Of a stretch of DNA of 64,000 nt, positions 25,628-34,335 are shown piece by piece. Below the pieces are notes generated by a model that was given only the letters and a program-made list of their open reading frames with translations, was not told where the DNA came from and ran no database searches. The translations under genes and the position numbers were made by a program. The number at the start of each line of letters is the position of its first letter. Within the stretch, counting starts at the first letter, position 1. The stretch comes from Streptomyces sp. NBC_00510 (GTDB lineage: Bacteria > Actinomycetota > Actinomycetes > Streptomycetales > Streptomycetaceae): the NCBI GenBank assembly GCA_036013505.1, contig CP107851.1, positions 1,426,001 through 1,490,000 on the forward strand, written 5' to 3'.

Positions 25628-27097
25628 TCACGCCTTTCCCTGCTGCGGTGACGACGGTCGTACGGTCCGGGGGCTGATCCCCAGCGCGGCGAGGGCGCTC
25701 AGCGCCACGACGCCGGCCGAGATCCACCAGGCGAGGGAGAAGGCGTGCGCCGGGTCCCGGGGACCGGCGGCGGCCAGGACGACGACCAGGCCGCTGACGC
25801 CGAGCACGGTGCCGATCTGACCGGCCATGGTGACGACGGCACTGCCGGTGGCCGCCTGGTCCCTGGGCAGGCCCGAGGTGGCCGACGAGATCATCGTGGG
25901 CAGGGCGAGTCCCACGCCGACCCCGGCGACCAGCCAGCCGGGCAGGATGTCGACGGCGTAGTCGAGGCGTCCTCCGGCATGGAGGGCGGTCCACGCGGTA
26001 CCGAGGGCGACCAGCGCCGAGCCGATCGCCGCGACGGTGCCGGCCGGGACGCGCCGGCCGATCCGCCGCCCGAGGGCCGAGGCGGCGAACACCATGGCCG
26101 GGCCGGGCGCGACGCCGAGGCCGGTCTCGATGGCCGACCAGTGCCACACCTGCTGCAGCCACAGGGTCAGGCCGAGCAACTGGAGACCGAAGGCGGCGTA
26201 GAACAGCAGGGCGGCGACGTTCGCCGAGGCGAACACGCGGTCGCGCAGCAGGCTCAGGTCGACGACGGGGACGGGGTGGCGCGCCGAGCGCAGGAGGCAG
26301 GCCGCGAGCGCCGCCGCGGCGGAGGCGAAGGCTCCGACGGTCGGCGCCGCCGACCATCCCCATTCCGGGCCCTGGACCAGGCCCAGCGCGAGCATGCCGA
26401 TCGCCACCACCAGCAGGGCCCCGCCGACGAGGTCGGGCAGCCGGCCGCCGGTGTCCGGGCGGCCGCCCGGCAGCAGCCGTACGGCCAGGACGAACGCGGC
26501 GGCGCCGATCGGCAGGTTGAGCAGGAATATCCACTGCCAGGCCACCTGGACGAGCAGGCCGCCGACCACCGGTCCCGCCGCCGCGGCGAGCGAGCCGCTG
26601 GCCGCCCAGACCTGCACGGAGCGGGTGACCCTGGCGGGTGGTGCCGTGGTCAGCACGAGCCCGAGGCTGGCCGGGGTGAGGACGGCCGCCCCCGCCGCCT
26701 GCAGGAAGCGGAACGCGACCAGGACCCACAGGTCACCGCTGAGGGCGGCGCCCAGGCTGGCGAGGGTGAACACGCCGAGCCCGAGCAGGAATCCGGCCTT
26801 GCGCCCGTAGCGGTCGCTCAGCCGCCCGGCCGGGACGAGCAGCGCGGCGTACACGATCGCGTAGCCGTTGAGGATCCAGCTGAGCCGGGAGAGCGAGGTC
26901 TCGCCCACGCCGTGCCCGATGGGGGTCAGGGCGACGTTGACGACGAAGGCGTCGAGGGCGGAGAGGAACACCGACGCGGCAAGGACGGCGAGCACGAGCC
27001 CGGGGTGCGGGGCACGGCGCGCGGCCGCCGGGCCGCCGGGGGCGGGCGCCCGCACGACGGCGGTGCCGCCGGCGGGGTCCGAGGGGGGACGGGTCAT
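25628..27097 (-). CDS. MFS drug exporter (DHA2-type, 14 helices)
   Basis: A 489-residue transporter. Motif A between helices 2 and 3 is GRLSDRYGRKAGFLLG. The N terminus LAASVFLSALDAFVVNVALTPIG is the usual first helix with the Asp of DHA2 proteins, and motif C appears as GPVVGGLLVQ. Fourteen hydrophobic segments can be counted. The start ATG at 27097 (MTRPPSDPAG) is preferred over an upstream codon. It diverges from a TetR repressor across a gap with two near-identical operators, so it is almost certainly the TetR target. The drug is unknown. Confidence 0.92.
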   Translation of the reverse strand: MTRPPSDPAGGTAVVRAPAPGGPAAARRAPHPGLVLAVLAASVFLSALDAFVVNVALTPIGHGVGETSLSRLSWILNGYAIVYAALLVPAGRLSDRYGRKAGFLLGLGVFTLASLGAALSGDLWVLVAFRFLQAAGAAVLTPASLGLVLTTAPPARVTRSVQVWAASGSLAAAAGPVVGGLLVQVAWQWIFLLNLPIGAAAFVLAVRLLPGGRPDTGGRLPDLVGGALLVVAIGMLALGLVQGPEWGWSAAPTVGAFASAAAALAACLLRSARHPVPVVDLSLLRDRVFASANVAALLFYAAFGLQLLGLTLWLQQVWHWSAIETGLGVAPGPAMVFAASALGRRIGRRVPAGTVAAIGSALVALGTAWTALHAGGRLDYAVDILPGWLVAGVGVGLALPTMISSATSGLPRDQAATGSAVVTMAGQIGTVLGVSGLVVVLAAAGPRDPAHAFSLAWWISAGVVALSALAALGISPRTVRPSSPQQGKA

Positions 27098-27265
27098 GGG
27101 TCTGTCTCCGGGGAAGAGGCACGGTCGCGCCGTACGCGGGCCGGGCGGCCCGGTCGACGGGGACAAGGGGGGCGCCGCGGCACTGCGGCGGGAAGCGGAG
27201 GCGTGCGCGGGGACACGGCCCGCGTCCGCGGGACGGGGCGGCGGGAGGGTCCGCCGAGCCCTTAA

Positions 27266-27285
27266 GTAAACCGATCAGTTTCCTT
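27266..27285. promoter_or_regulatory. TetR operator 1
   Basis: GTAAACCGATCAGTTTCCTT has a near-palindromic core centred on GATC. The same 20-base element recurs 53 bases away with 16 of 20 bases identical. This copy is nearer the MFS gene. Confidence 0.75.
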
Positions 27286-27318
27286 GCGCGCTCCACCGTA
27301 ACAGCCGTTTCCGGTGAA

Positions 27319-27338
27319 GTAAAACGATCGGTATCCTT
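27319..27338. promoter_or_regulatory. TetR operator 2
   Basis: GTAAAACGATCGGTATCCTT is the second copy of the repeated element. It ends 6 bases before the tetR start codon, so a bound repressor would block the tetR message directly. Confidence 0.75.
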
Positions 27339-27344
27339 AACGGC

Positions 27345-27935
27345 ATGAGCGACGCACCCTCCCCCGTACGCCGGCGCAGTGGCCGAGGCGCCCGGGAGCG
27401 GATCCTCAAGGCGGCGACGGAGCTGTTCATCGCCCAGGGGGTCAACGCGACCGGGATGGACCAGCTGACCACCGTCGCCAACGTGTCGAAGCGCACCCTG
27501 TACACGCACTTCGCGAGCAAGGACGACCTCGTCCAGGCCTATCTGCGCGAACTCGAGGACGGCCTGCTCCCCGCCGAGGTGACCCCCGGGGAGCCCTGCC
27601 CGGACCCGCGGGAGCAACTCCTGGCGATCTTCGACTGGCCTCCGGGGCGGACGGACGGACCGCTGCGCGGCTGCCCCTTCCTGAACGCCGCCGTCGAGGT
27701 GCCCGACCCCGACCACCCGGTCCACCTGCTGGTGGCCGCCTACAAGAGGGAGTTCGCCCGCAGGCTGACGGCCCTGGCACGGGTGGCGGGGGCCCGTGAC
27801 CCCGAGGCGCTCGGCGAACGGCTCGCCCTGCTCTACGACGGCGCCGTCGCCCGCAGCACCGCGCTGAACGCCACCGGGCCGGGCGCCCACGCCCGCGCCA
27901 TCGCCGTCGCCCTCGTGGACGCCGCGATCGACTGA
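27345..27935 (+). CDS. TetR-family transcriptional repressor
   Basis: A 196-residue TetR protein. The N-terminal helix-turn-helix is GARERILKAATELFIAQG then MDQLTTVANVSKRTLYTHF, followed by ASKDDLVQAYLREL. The ligand domain includes GPLRGCPFLNAAVEVPDPDH, characteristic of a widespread subgroup next to MFS exporters. It is divergent from the MFS and aldo/keto reductase genes, with two operators between, so autoregulation and control of the exporter are likely. A conserved Cys in GCPFLN could be redox or ligand related. Confidence 0.93.
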   Translation: MSDAPSPVRRRSGRGARERILKAATELFIAQGVNATGMDQLTTVANVSKRTLYTHFASKDDLVQAYLRELEDGLLPAEVTPGEPCPDPREQLLAIFDWPPGRTDGPLRGCPFLNAAVEVPDPDHPVHLLVAAYKREFARRLTALARVAGARDPEALGERLALLYDGAVARSTALNATGPGAHARAIAVALVDAAID

Positions 27936-27980
27936 GCGCCCCGCGCCCCGGCCGCCCCGCGTCCCGGTCGTCCCGGCGCC

Positions 27981-29243
27981 TCAGCGCAGCCGTGTCGCCG
28001 CGCGGCGCCGGTCCGACAGCACCTCGCGGGCGGCCCGCGTGCCCGAGGCCAGCGCACCCTGGAGCGACCCGGTCGCCCGGTGGTCGCCGCACACGTGACG
28101 CCCCGGCGCGAAGCGGGTGGTGCGGGTCATCGGGTGCGGTGCCGGCATCGCGGGCAGCGCCTCGCGCACGGTGCAGCGGTGCAGCGGCTCCCAGGCGGAG
28201 GCGTCCGTGCCGTACGCGTCCGACAGCGCCGCGGTCAGGGCGGGCTCGTCGGCGGGGCCCGGTGCACCGAGCACGGAGGTCGCCACCAGGGCGCGGCCGT
28301 CCGGGGACAGTCCGGGCTGCACTTCGGTGAGGACCACGGTGTTGAGGAAGCGGCGGCGTCCGTCCACCATCAGCGTCGGTTCGGCGAGCGGCGACCGGTC
28401 GGCGGCGTGGTAGTACGTCGTCACGGTTCGCGTCGACGGGATGGTGAGACCGGGCAGCAGCCGTGCGGCCGCCGCCGGTCCGGTGGCCACCACCACGACG
28501 GGCGCGGTGACGTCCGTGCCGTCCTCCAGCAGCACCCCGTCGCCGGTCAGTTCGCGCACCGGGGCCTCGGTGCGGACGGTGTCCTCGGGAAGTCGCCCGG
28601 CGAGCTGGACGGGCACGGCACCGATCCCCTCGGCGGGCAGGGCGAGGGTGCCCCGCAGCATGCTGCGCCACACGAAGTGGAAGAAGCGGCTGGAGGTCTC
28701 CAGTTCGTCCTCCAGGAAGACCCCCGACAGGAACGGCCGGAACAGGGTCTCCACCAGCTCGGCCGAGATGCCCGCGGCGGCCAGCGCGGTGAGCGTCGTG
28801 GTGTCCGCGCCCGCGCGCAGCCTTCCCGCGGGCAGCGCCATGTCACGGGCGCTCAGGACCGCCAGCGCCGCCAGGTCGCGCCCCGACGCGAGCCGTCCCG
28901 GCAGCAGGTCGGCGGTCGCGTACGGCGGCCGGGTCGGGTCGGCGAAGCGCAGCCGCCCGCCGGAGGTGTGCACCAGGACGCCGGGGGTGAACGGCCGCAG
29001 CCGCAGCGGCTCCAGCTCCAGGCGCCGCTTCACCTGGGGGTAGGAGGTGTTGAAGACCTGGAAGCCGCGGTCGAGGAGGAAGCCGCGGTGCCGGTCGGTG
29101 CGCATCCGGCCGCCGACCCCGTCCGAGGCCTCCAGGACCCGCACCGTCAGGCCCGCCACGGCGAGGTCCGCCGCGCACGCCAGCCCGGCGGCGCCCCCCC
29201 CGACCACGATCACGTCACAGCGGCCACCGCGCTCCTGCTGCAT
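27981..29243 (-). CDS. FAD-dependent amine oxidase/phytoene-desaturase-like protein
   Basis: A 420-residue flavoprotein. The dinucleotide motif is VIVVGGGAAGLACAADLA (residues 11-28), followed by EASDGVGGRMRTD, and the FAD-closing C-terminal motif is GDHRATGSLQGALASGTRAA. These place it in the amine-oxidase/carotenoid-desaturase clan. No signal peptide was seen. It is monocistronic, divergent from a serine hydrolase and convergent with tetR. Substrate unknown. Confidence 0.85.
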   Translation of the reverse strand: MQQERGGRCDVIVVGGGAAGLACAADLAVAGLTVRVLEASDGVGGRMRTDRHRGFLLDRGFQVFNTSYPQVKRRLELEPLRLRPFTPGVLVHTSGGRLRFADPTRPPYATADLLPGRLASGRDLAALAVLSARDMALPAGRLRAGADTTTLTALAAAGISAELVETLFRPFLSGVFLEDELETSSRFFHFVWRSMLRGTLALPAEGIGAVPVQLAGRLPEDTVRTEAPVRELTGDGVLLEDGTDVTAPVVVVATGPAAAARLLPGLTIPSTRTVTTYYHAADRSPLAEPTLMVDGRRRFLNTVVLTEVQPGLSPDGRALVATSVLGAPGPADEPALTAALSDAYGTDASAWEPLHRCTVREALPAMPAPHPMTRTTRFAPGRHVCGDHRATGSLQGALASGTRAAREVLSDRRRAATRLR

Positions 29244-29422
29244 GGATCCGGTGCCTTTCCTCCGTGTACACCCCGATACGGGCCGGCCTTCCGTACGCTA
29301 CGCGGGTGCCCGGGTGCCGCCCGCTGCAACACACCGCCGAACGGGCCGCGCGGCGGCGGACCGATGAGTCCGCGCCGTGTCGGGAGTCCTCTCCGTGACG
29401 GCACACGAGGGAAGGCGGAGCG

Positions 29423-30574
29423 ATGGAGCAGCGGTTGCACGACATCCTGCAGGCGTTCGTGGACGACGGATCGGTGCCGGGGGCCGTGGGCCTGGTGGCG
29501 CGCGGCGACCGGGTCGAGGTGGCGGCCGCGGGGACCCTCGGCGTCGGGGACCCCACCCCCATGACCAGGGACTCGCTCTTCCGCATCGCCTCGATCACCA
29601 AACCGGTTGTCGCGGCGGCGGTCATGATGCTCGTCGACGACGGACGGATCGCCCTGTCGGACCCCGTCGCCGCATGGCTGCCCGAACTGGCCGAACCGAT
29701 GGTCGTCCGCACCCCGGCGGGCCCGCTCGACGACGTGGTGCCGGCCGCGGCGCCCATCACCGTCCTCGACCTGCCGGCCTCGCGCGCCGGGTACGGCTTC
29801 CCCGCGGACTTCTCCCTGCCCGCGCTCGCCCCGCTGTTCGGCGAGCTCAAGCAGGGCCCGCCGCGGCCGCAGCAGGTCATGGCACCGGACGCCTGGATGG
29901 CGACGCTGGCCGCCATCCCCCTGCTGCACCAGCCGGGCGAGGCCTGGCTCTACAACACCTGCTCCGACATCCAGGGCGTCCTGGTCGCACGGGTGTCGGG
30001 CCGCCCGCTCGACGAGTTCCTGGCTGAGCGGATCTTCGAGCCGCTCGGCATGACCGACACCGGTTTCGCCGTGCCGCGTGCCGGCCTCGGCCGCTTCGCC
30101 GGCTACTACCGCCCGGATCCGGAGGGAGGGCTGGAGCTGGTGGACGCCCCCGACGGCCAGTGGAGCACCCCTCCGGCGTTCCCGTCCGGCGCGGGCGGCC
30201 TGGTGTCGACCGTCGACGACTGGTACGCCTTCGGCCGGATGCTCCTCGCCGAAGGCGCCGCGGGCGGCCGCCGGCTGCTGTCGGCGGAGTCCGTACGGCT
30301 GATGACCACCGACCACCTGCCGCCCGCCGAACGCGACGCGAGCGCGGTCTTCCTGGAGGGACAGGGCTGGGGCTTCGGCGGTTCGGTGGACGTCGCGGCC
30401 GTCGCCCCGTGGAACGTACCGGGACGCTACGGCTGGATCGGCGGCACCGGCACGGCGGCGCACATCACGCCGTCCACGGACACCGTGACGGTGCTGCTCA
30501 CGCAGGTCGAACTGACCGGCCCGGCCGCCCCGGCGACGATGCGCGCCTTCTGGGCCTACGCGGCCGGGGCCTGA
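29423..30574 (+). CDS. Serine hydrolase (class C beta-lactamase/esterase family)
   Basis: A 383-residue penicillin-binding-protein-like hydrolase. The S-x-x-K motif is S57-I-T-K60 in FRIASITKPVV. The second motif is the Tyr of WLYNTCSDIQGVL, and the third (KTG box) is replaced by GGTG in WIGGTGTAAHI. No signal peptide is present, so it is probably a cytoplasmic esterase or peptidase rather than a true beta-lactamase. GGCGGAG precedes the ATG at 29423. It is transcribed alone and convergent with the glycosidase gene. Confidence 0.88.
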   Translation: MEQRLHDILQAFVDDGSVPGAVGLVARGDRVEVAAAGTLGVGDPTPMTRDSLFRIASITKPVVAAAVMMLVDDGRIALSDPVAAWLPELAEPMVVRTPAGPLDDVVPAAAPITVLDLPASRAGYGFPADFSLPALAPLFGELKQGPPRPQQVMAPDAWMATLAAIPLLHQPGEAWLYNTCSDIQGVLVARVSGRPLDEFLAERIFEPLGMTDTGFAVPRAGLGRFAGYYRPDPEGGLELVDAPDGQWSTPPAFPSGAGGLVSTVDDWYAFGRMLLAEGAAGGRRLLSAESVRLMTTDHLPPAERDASAVFLEGQGWGFGGSVDVAAVAPWNVPGRYGWIGGTGTAAHITPSTDTVTVLLTQVELTGPAAPATMRAFWAYAAGA

Positions 30575-30592
30575 GCCGCCGGGCCCGCCCGG

Positions 30593-32017
30593 TCACGCCT
30601 CCCGGGACTCCGTCGAGAGGAAGACCGGGGTGACCGAGAGCGGGACGCCGACGGTGCCGTCGGCGCGGCGCAGCGGGACGGCGGCGCCGAAGGCGTCGAC
30701 CGCGTGGGCGCCGGCGTGGGGCCAGGGGAGGTCGACGAGGGTCCCTGGGGCGTCCTCGCCGGTGAAGGGATCGCCGGAGCGCCAGAGGACCTGGAGCGCG
30801 CCGCGGCCCTCCCGGGACACCTCGAAGGCGTACAGGCCGGACCGGTCCTCCGTGGCGAGGCGGCGGACGGCCGTGACGCCGTCGAGGTACGCGGCCAGGA
30901 GGGCGAAGGCGTCGGCGGCGGGGCGGCGGCGGGTCAGGGCGGTGCCCTCGTAGTCCAGCAGGGCGAGCCTGCCGAAGAGGAAGCCCATGAGGTTGAGGCG
31001 GTCGCGGTAGCCGGGGATCTCCGGGGCCAGGTTCCAGCAGGCCGTGCGGGTGACACCGCAGGCGAGGGCCAGGACGGTGCGGGTGACGATCTGGCGGCGG
31101 TTGATGCGGTCGCGGCGCGCGGCGAGCTCCGGAGGGCAGTCCTCCATGAACATGCGCAGCTCCGGCGGGAGTTCGGGGGAACGTTCGTAGAGCAGGCGCA
31201 TGGTCGCGCGGTCCGGCGCCTCGCCCGGCTCCGCCGCCCCCGTGAAGGCCGCCGTCATCGCCCGCTCGAGTTCCGCCTGGGCCCGGGGGAACTCGAAGAG
31301 GGTGGGGCCGTTGTACTCCCCCGCCACCACCGGGCGTTCGTATCCGTGCCGCCGCATCATCGCGCGCATCTGGGCGATCTGGTCCGGGATCGCGTGCGGG
31401 TCCCCGTACAGGTGGACGTCGAAGAGGTCGAAGGCGTCGCGGCCGTGCTCGACGACGTGGTCGAAGAACCGCCGGGCCTCGCCGTCCGCGGGGCCGGACA
31501 GCACGTCGTACCCGCAGCCGCCGAGGACGACCGAGGCGGCCGGGTCCGCGGCGCGTACGGCGCGGTGGAAGGCGGTGAGCTGTCCGACGTACTCCGCCGC
31601 GGTGCCCGCCCACAGGAGTCCGGTGTTGCTGGGCTCGTTGCCGCACTGCCAGTGGTCCACGCGTCCCCGGCACCTGGCGACCAGGTCGCCGACGAAGCGC
31701 TCGTACCCGGCGGGGTCGAGCGCGGGTGAGGACGGGAGGAAGCCGGTGGGCTGCCGGGTCGCCCACGGGGAGCTGGAACAGACGGTGACCCAGAGCTCGG
31801 CCGCCGGGTCGAGCTGCCCGAGGACGGCGTCGACGACGGACCAGTCGTACCGTCCGGGTTCCGGCTCGACCTGCCCCCAGTAGAGGAAGACGCGCACCAG
31901 CCCCGCGCCGAGCTCCCGCGTCTCCGGCACGAAGCTGTCCGGCGCCCCGAACATCCCGTAGCTGATGCCCCTGACGACGCCGAGGCGGATCCCGGCCGGG
32001 GCCGTGGGCTGGCTCAT
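30593..32017 (-). CDS. Clan GH-A glycoside hydrolase (GH39/GH5-like)
   Basis: A 474-residue TIM-barrel glycosidase. The acid/base is in WQCGNEPSN (Asn-Glu-Pro of clan GH-A), and the nucleophile is probably the Glu in VVAGEYNGPTLFEF. FLYWGQVEPEPGRYDWSVVD is the usual second barrel strand region. No signal peptide is seen, so it should act on imported oligosaccharides or glycosides. It is divergent from a TetR gene, with a perfect palindrome overlapping the shared promoter. Family assignment within the clan is uncertain. Confidence 0.8.
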   Translation of the reverse strand: MSQPTAPAGIRLGVVRGISYGMFGAPDSFVPETRELGAGLVRVFLYWGQVEPEPGRYDWSVVDAVLGQLDPAAELWVTVCSSSPWATRQPTGFLPSSPALDPAGYERFVGDLVARCRGRVDHWQCGNEPSNTGLLWAGTAAEYVGQLTAFHRAVRAADPAASVVLGGCGYDVLSGPADGEARRFFDHVVEHGRDAFDLFDVHLYGDPHAIPDQIAQMRAMMRRHGYERPVVAGEYNGPTLFEFPRAQAELERAMTAAFTGAAEPGEAPDRATMRLLYERSPELPPELRMFMEDCPPELAARRDRINRRQIVTRTVLALACGVTRTACWNLAPEIPGYRDRLNLMGFLFGRLALLDYEGTALTRRRPAADAFALLAAYLDGVTAVRRLATEDRSGLYAFEVSREGRGALQVLWRSGDPFTGEDAPGTLVDLPWPHAGAHAVDAFGAAVPLRRADGTVGVPLSVTPVFLSTESREA

Positions 32018-32037
32018 GACTGCTCCCTCACTCTTAC

Positions 32038-32052
32038 GTATATGCCATATAC
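32038..32052. promoter_or_regulatory. Perfect 15-bp palindrome between glycosidase and TetR genes
   Basis: GTATATGCCATATAC has 7-bp arms and a single central base. It lies 20 bases upstream of the glycosidase start and 26 bases upstream of the tetR start. It is very probably the operator of the divergent TetR protein, controlling both genes. Confidence 0.8.
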
Positions 32053-32078
32053 TTTAGCTGACGTTGTAAACTCCCCCC

Positions 32079-32828
32079 GTGAAGGAGACGAAGGAGACCC
32101 CGGAAGGCGCCGCGGCCCCCTTGATCTGGACGCAGCCCGCGCCGCGGCGCCGCCAGAGCCCGCTGGAGCGGGAGGACATCGTGCGCGCCGCGATCGCCGT
32201 CGCCGATGAGGGCGGCGCGCAGGCTCTCACGATGGCCGCGGTGGCCAAGCGGCTCGGCCCGTACACGCCGATGGCCCTCTACCGCCACGTGATGAGCAAG
32301 GACGGCCTGGTCGACCTCATGCTCGACGCCGTCACTGCGGAGATCCCGCTACCCCCGGTGCCGGACGCCGACTGGCGGGCCGATCTGCACGCGGTGGCCA
32401 CCGGCAGCTGGGACGCGGTCAAGCGGCATCTGTGGTTCGCCCAGCTCGCCCCCACGCGCCCGCCGCTGGGGCCGCACATGATGCGCCGCACCGAATTCGT
32501 CCTCCAGCTGCTCGTACGCCAGGGCGCCACGCTGGGCGAGGCCATGACCTACGCGGCGCTCCTCGACCGGCACGTCCTCGGCAGCGCGCAGCAGGAGGCC
32601 GAGGAGCTCGCCATGCGGCGCCGCCACGGCATCCACACCCCGCAGCAACTCGCCGCGGCCGTCACCGCCGCCCGCGAACTGGCCGCGGCGGGTGGGCGGC
32701 ACCCACTGCTCGCGCGGTGGATGGAGGCGCCCTCCGGGCCGGACGCGGACGGGCAGTTCGAGCTCAGCCTGGCCTTCCTCATCGACGGCATCGCCGCACG
32801 CCTGCCGGCCGGCGGCGGCGCGGCCTGA
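32079..32828 (+). CDS. TetR-family repressor (TetR_C ligand domain)
   Basis: A 249-residue TetR protein. The DNA-binding part is REDIVRAAIAVADEGGAQAL then MAAVAKRLGPYTPMALYRHV. The longer C-terminal domain resembles the classic tetracycline-repressor type, with WDAVKRHLWFAQLAPTRPPLGPHM. The start with MKETKETPEG is AT-richer than the rest and has no strong Shine-Dalgarno. It is divergent from the glycosidase gene, whose expression it probably controls through the 15-bp palindrome. Confidence 0.9.
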   Translation: MKETKETPEGAAAPLIWTQPAPRRRQSPLEREDIVRAAIAVADEGGAQALTMAAVAKRLGPYTPMALYRHVMSKDGLVDLMLDAVTAEIPLPPVPDADWRADLHAVATGSWDAVKRHLWFAQLAPTRPPLGPHMMRRTEFVLQLLVRQGATLGEAMTYAALLDRHVLGSAQQEAEELAMRRRHGIHTPQQLAAAVTAARELAAAGGRHPLLARWMEAPSGPDADGQFELSLAFLIDGIAARLPAGGGAA

Positions 32829-32925
32829 CACCGGGCATCCGCGACACCCGTGGGAACGGGCCCCGATGAAAGGCCGTCAGCAGGGCACACGTACTCCAGA
32901 CCGAACCCTCGGAAAGGAGCACGAC

Positions 32926-33114
32926 GTGCCTCTTCGCTTCCGCAAGTCGTTCCGGATCCTGCCCGGCGTCCGCCTGAACATCAACAAGCGCTCGCTGTCC
33001 ATCACCACGGGCAGCAAGGGCGTCCACCACACCGTCAACACCCGCGGTGAGCGCACCGAATCCGTCGACCTCCCGGGGCCGTTCTCCTGGCGCCGCACGC
33101 GCAAGGGGCACTGA
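32926..33114 (+). CDS. DUF4236-domain small protein
   Basis: A 62-residue basic protein. FRKSFRILPGVRLNINKRSLSITTG is the DUF4236 signature, a short beta-rich module of unknown function found alone or fused to other domains. The start is the GTG at 32926 with GGAAAGGAG 6 bases upstream, one of the best ribosome sites here. It ends WRRTRKGH. It is a single-gene unit 97 bases after tetR. Confidence 0.85.
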   Translation: MPLRFRKSFRILPGVRLNINKRSLSITTGSKGVHHTVNTRGERTESVDLPGPFSWRRTRKGH

Positions 33115-33123
33115 GGCCCCTCG

Positions 33124-33726
33124 TCATTCGAGGATCCAGCCCGACATCCACCGCTCCCGCACGGCCGGCCACTCCGTGGCGACCAGGGAGTAGTACACGG
33201 TGTCGCGCCACGACCCGTCGACCCGGCGGCAGTGCCGGCGCAGCACGCCCTCGCGGATGCCGCCGATGCGGGAGACCGCGTCCTGGGTCGGCAGGTCGAG
33301 GTCGTCCAGGCGCCACTGGACGCGCCCGAAGCCCAGGTCCTCGAAGGCGTAGTACACCAGCATGAAGTGGGTCTCCAGGTGCACCGGGCCGCCCCACAGG
33401 GCCGGGTCCAGCCAGCTCCAGCCGATGTCCACGCGCTCGTCGACGACCGAGACGTCGACGTACGCGGCCCAGCCCGACGGGCGCTCCGTGGCGTGCGGGA
33501 CGACCGCGAACACCACGGACTCCCCCGCCGCGGCCTGCGCCAACCGCTGCTCCACCAGCGAGGCCATCTCGCCGGGCGAACCGGGCGGCGTCGTCGACAG
33601 CCAGCGCCACATCCCCTCGTCGGCGCGCGCCGCGGCGAACAGCGCCGGGACGTGCAGCGGCGAGAGCGGGACCAGCCGCGCGTACCGGCCGTCGATGGTG
33701 ACCGAAGCGGGGAAGCGTAGTGCCAT
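33124..33726 (-). CDS. GNAT-family N-acetyltransferase
   Basis: A 200-residue acetyltransferase. It starts with a DGRYARLVPLSPLHVPALFA strand-helix unit, has VDIGWSWLDPALWGGPVHLE in the centre, and RVQWRLDDLDLPTQDAVSRIGG where the acetyl-CoA helix lies. The usual R/Q-x-x-G-x-G/A pyrophosphate loop is poorly kept (ALWGGPVHLETHF), as in several RimL-like relatives. Acceptor unknown. It is convergent with the DUF4236 gene and divergent from the NTF2-like gene. Confidence 0.82.
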   Translation of the reverse strand: MALRFPASVTIDGRYARLVPLSPLHVPALFAAARADEGMWRWLSTTPPGSPGEMASLVEQRLAQAAAGESVVFAVVPHATERPSGWAAYVDVSVVDERVDIGWSWLDPALWGGPVHLETHFMLVYYAFEDLGFGRVQWRLDDLDLPTQDAVSRIGGIREGVLRRHCRRVDGSWRDTVYYSLVATEWPAVRERWMSGWILE

Positions 33727-33867
33727 ATCCGCACGCTAATCGGGCGGGCACGCGGCCGCACCAACTCGCGGATTCCCGCCCACCCGCCCCCTCCGCCCCA
33801 TCACCCTTGGCGGACAGGATGGCGACGGACGGTGATCGCCGCGGCGGCGGCACGGGAGGACGGCACC

Positions 33868-34266
33868 ATGCGGGACGACGAGGCGCGGATCCGGGCGCTC
33901 ATCGAGCGCTGGGCGGAGGCGGTGCACCGGGGCGACCTGGACGCCGTGGTCGCCGACCACGGCGAGGACATCGTGATGTTCGACGTGCCGCCTCCCCACG
34001 ACGGCGTCCGCGGCCTGCCCGCGTACCGGCAGGTGTGGCCGCCGTTCTTCGACTGGCAGGCCCGCGGCGCCTCGTTCGAGATCGTGTCCTTGGAGGTCAC
34101 CGCCGGCGACGACGTGGCGTTCGCGTACGCCCTGCTCCGTTGCGGAACCCCGGAGGACTTCGCCCGGGACCCCGGATTCAGGCTCCGCCTCACGCTCGGG
34201 CTGCGCAAGCAGGACGGCCGGTGGGTGGTCGCGCACGAGCACCACTCCTTCCCGCACGCGGGCTGA
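33868..34266 (+). CDS. SnoaL/NTF2-like protein
   Basis: A 132-residue cone-shaped alpha+beta protein. RALIERWAEAVHRGDLDAVVADHGEDIVMF is the classic ketosteroid-isomerase-like opening, and GLRKQDGRWVVAHEHHSFP the classic last strands. Relatives range from polyketide cyclases to non-enzymatic binding proteins, and no catalytic set can be pinned down. The ATG at 33868 has GGGAGGA at proper spacing; the frame is open slightly further upstream. Confidence 0.85.
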   Translation: MRDDEARIRALIERWAEAVHRGDLDAVVADHGEDIVMFDVPPPHDGVRGLPAYRQVWPPFFDWQARGASFEIVSLEVTAGDDVAFAYALLRCGTPEDFARDPGFRLRLTLGLRKQDGRWVVAHEHHSFPHAG

Positions 34267-34335
34267 CCGGCCGCGCGCATTGCGCTCGGTCCGCGGCGGG
34301 CGGGCGTGGTCCGGCGGCGCGATAGCGTGCCCGGC

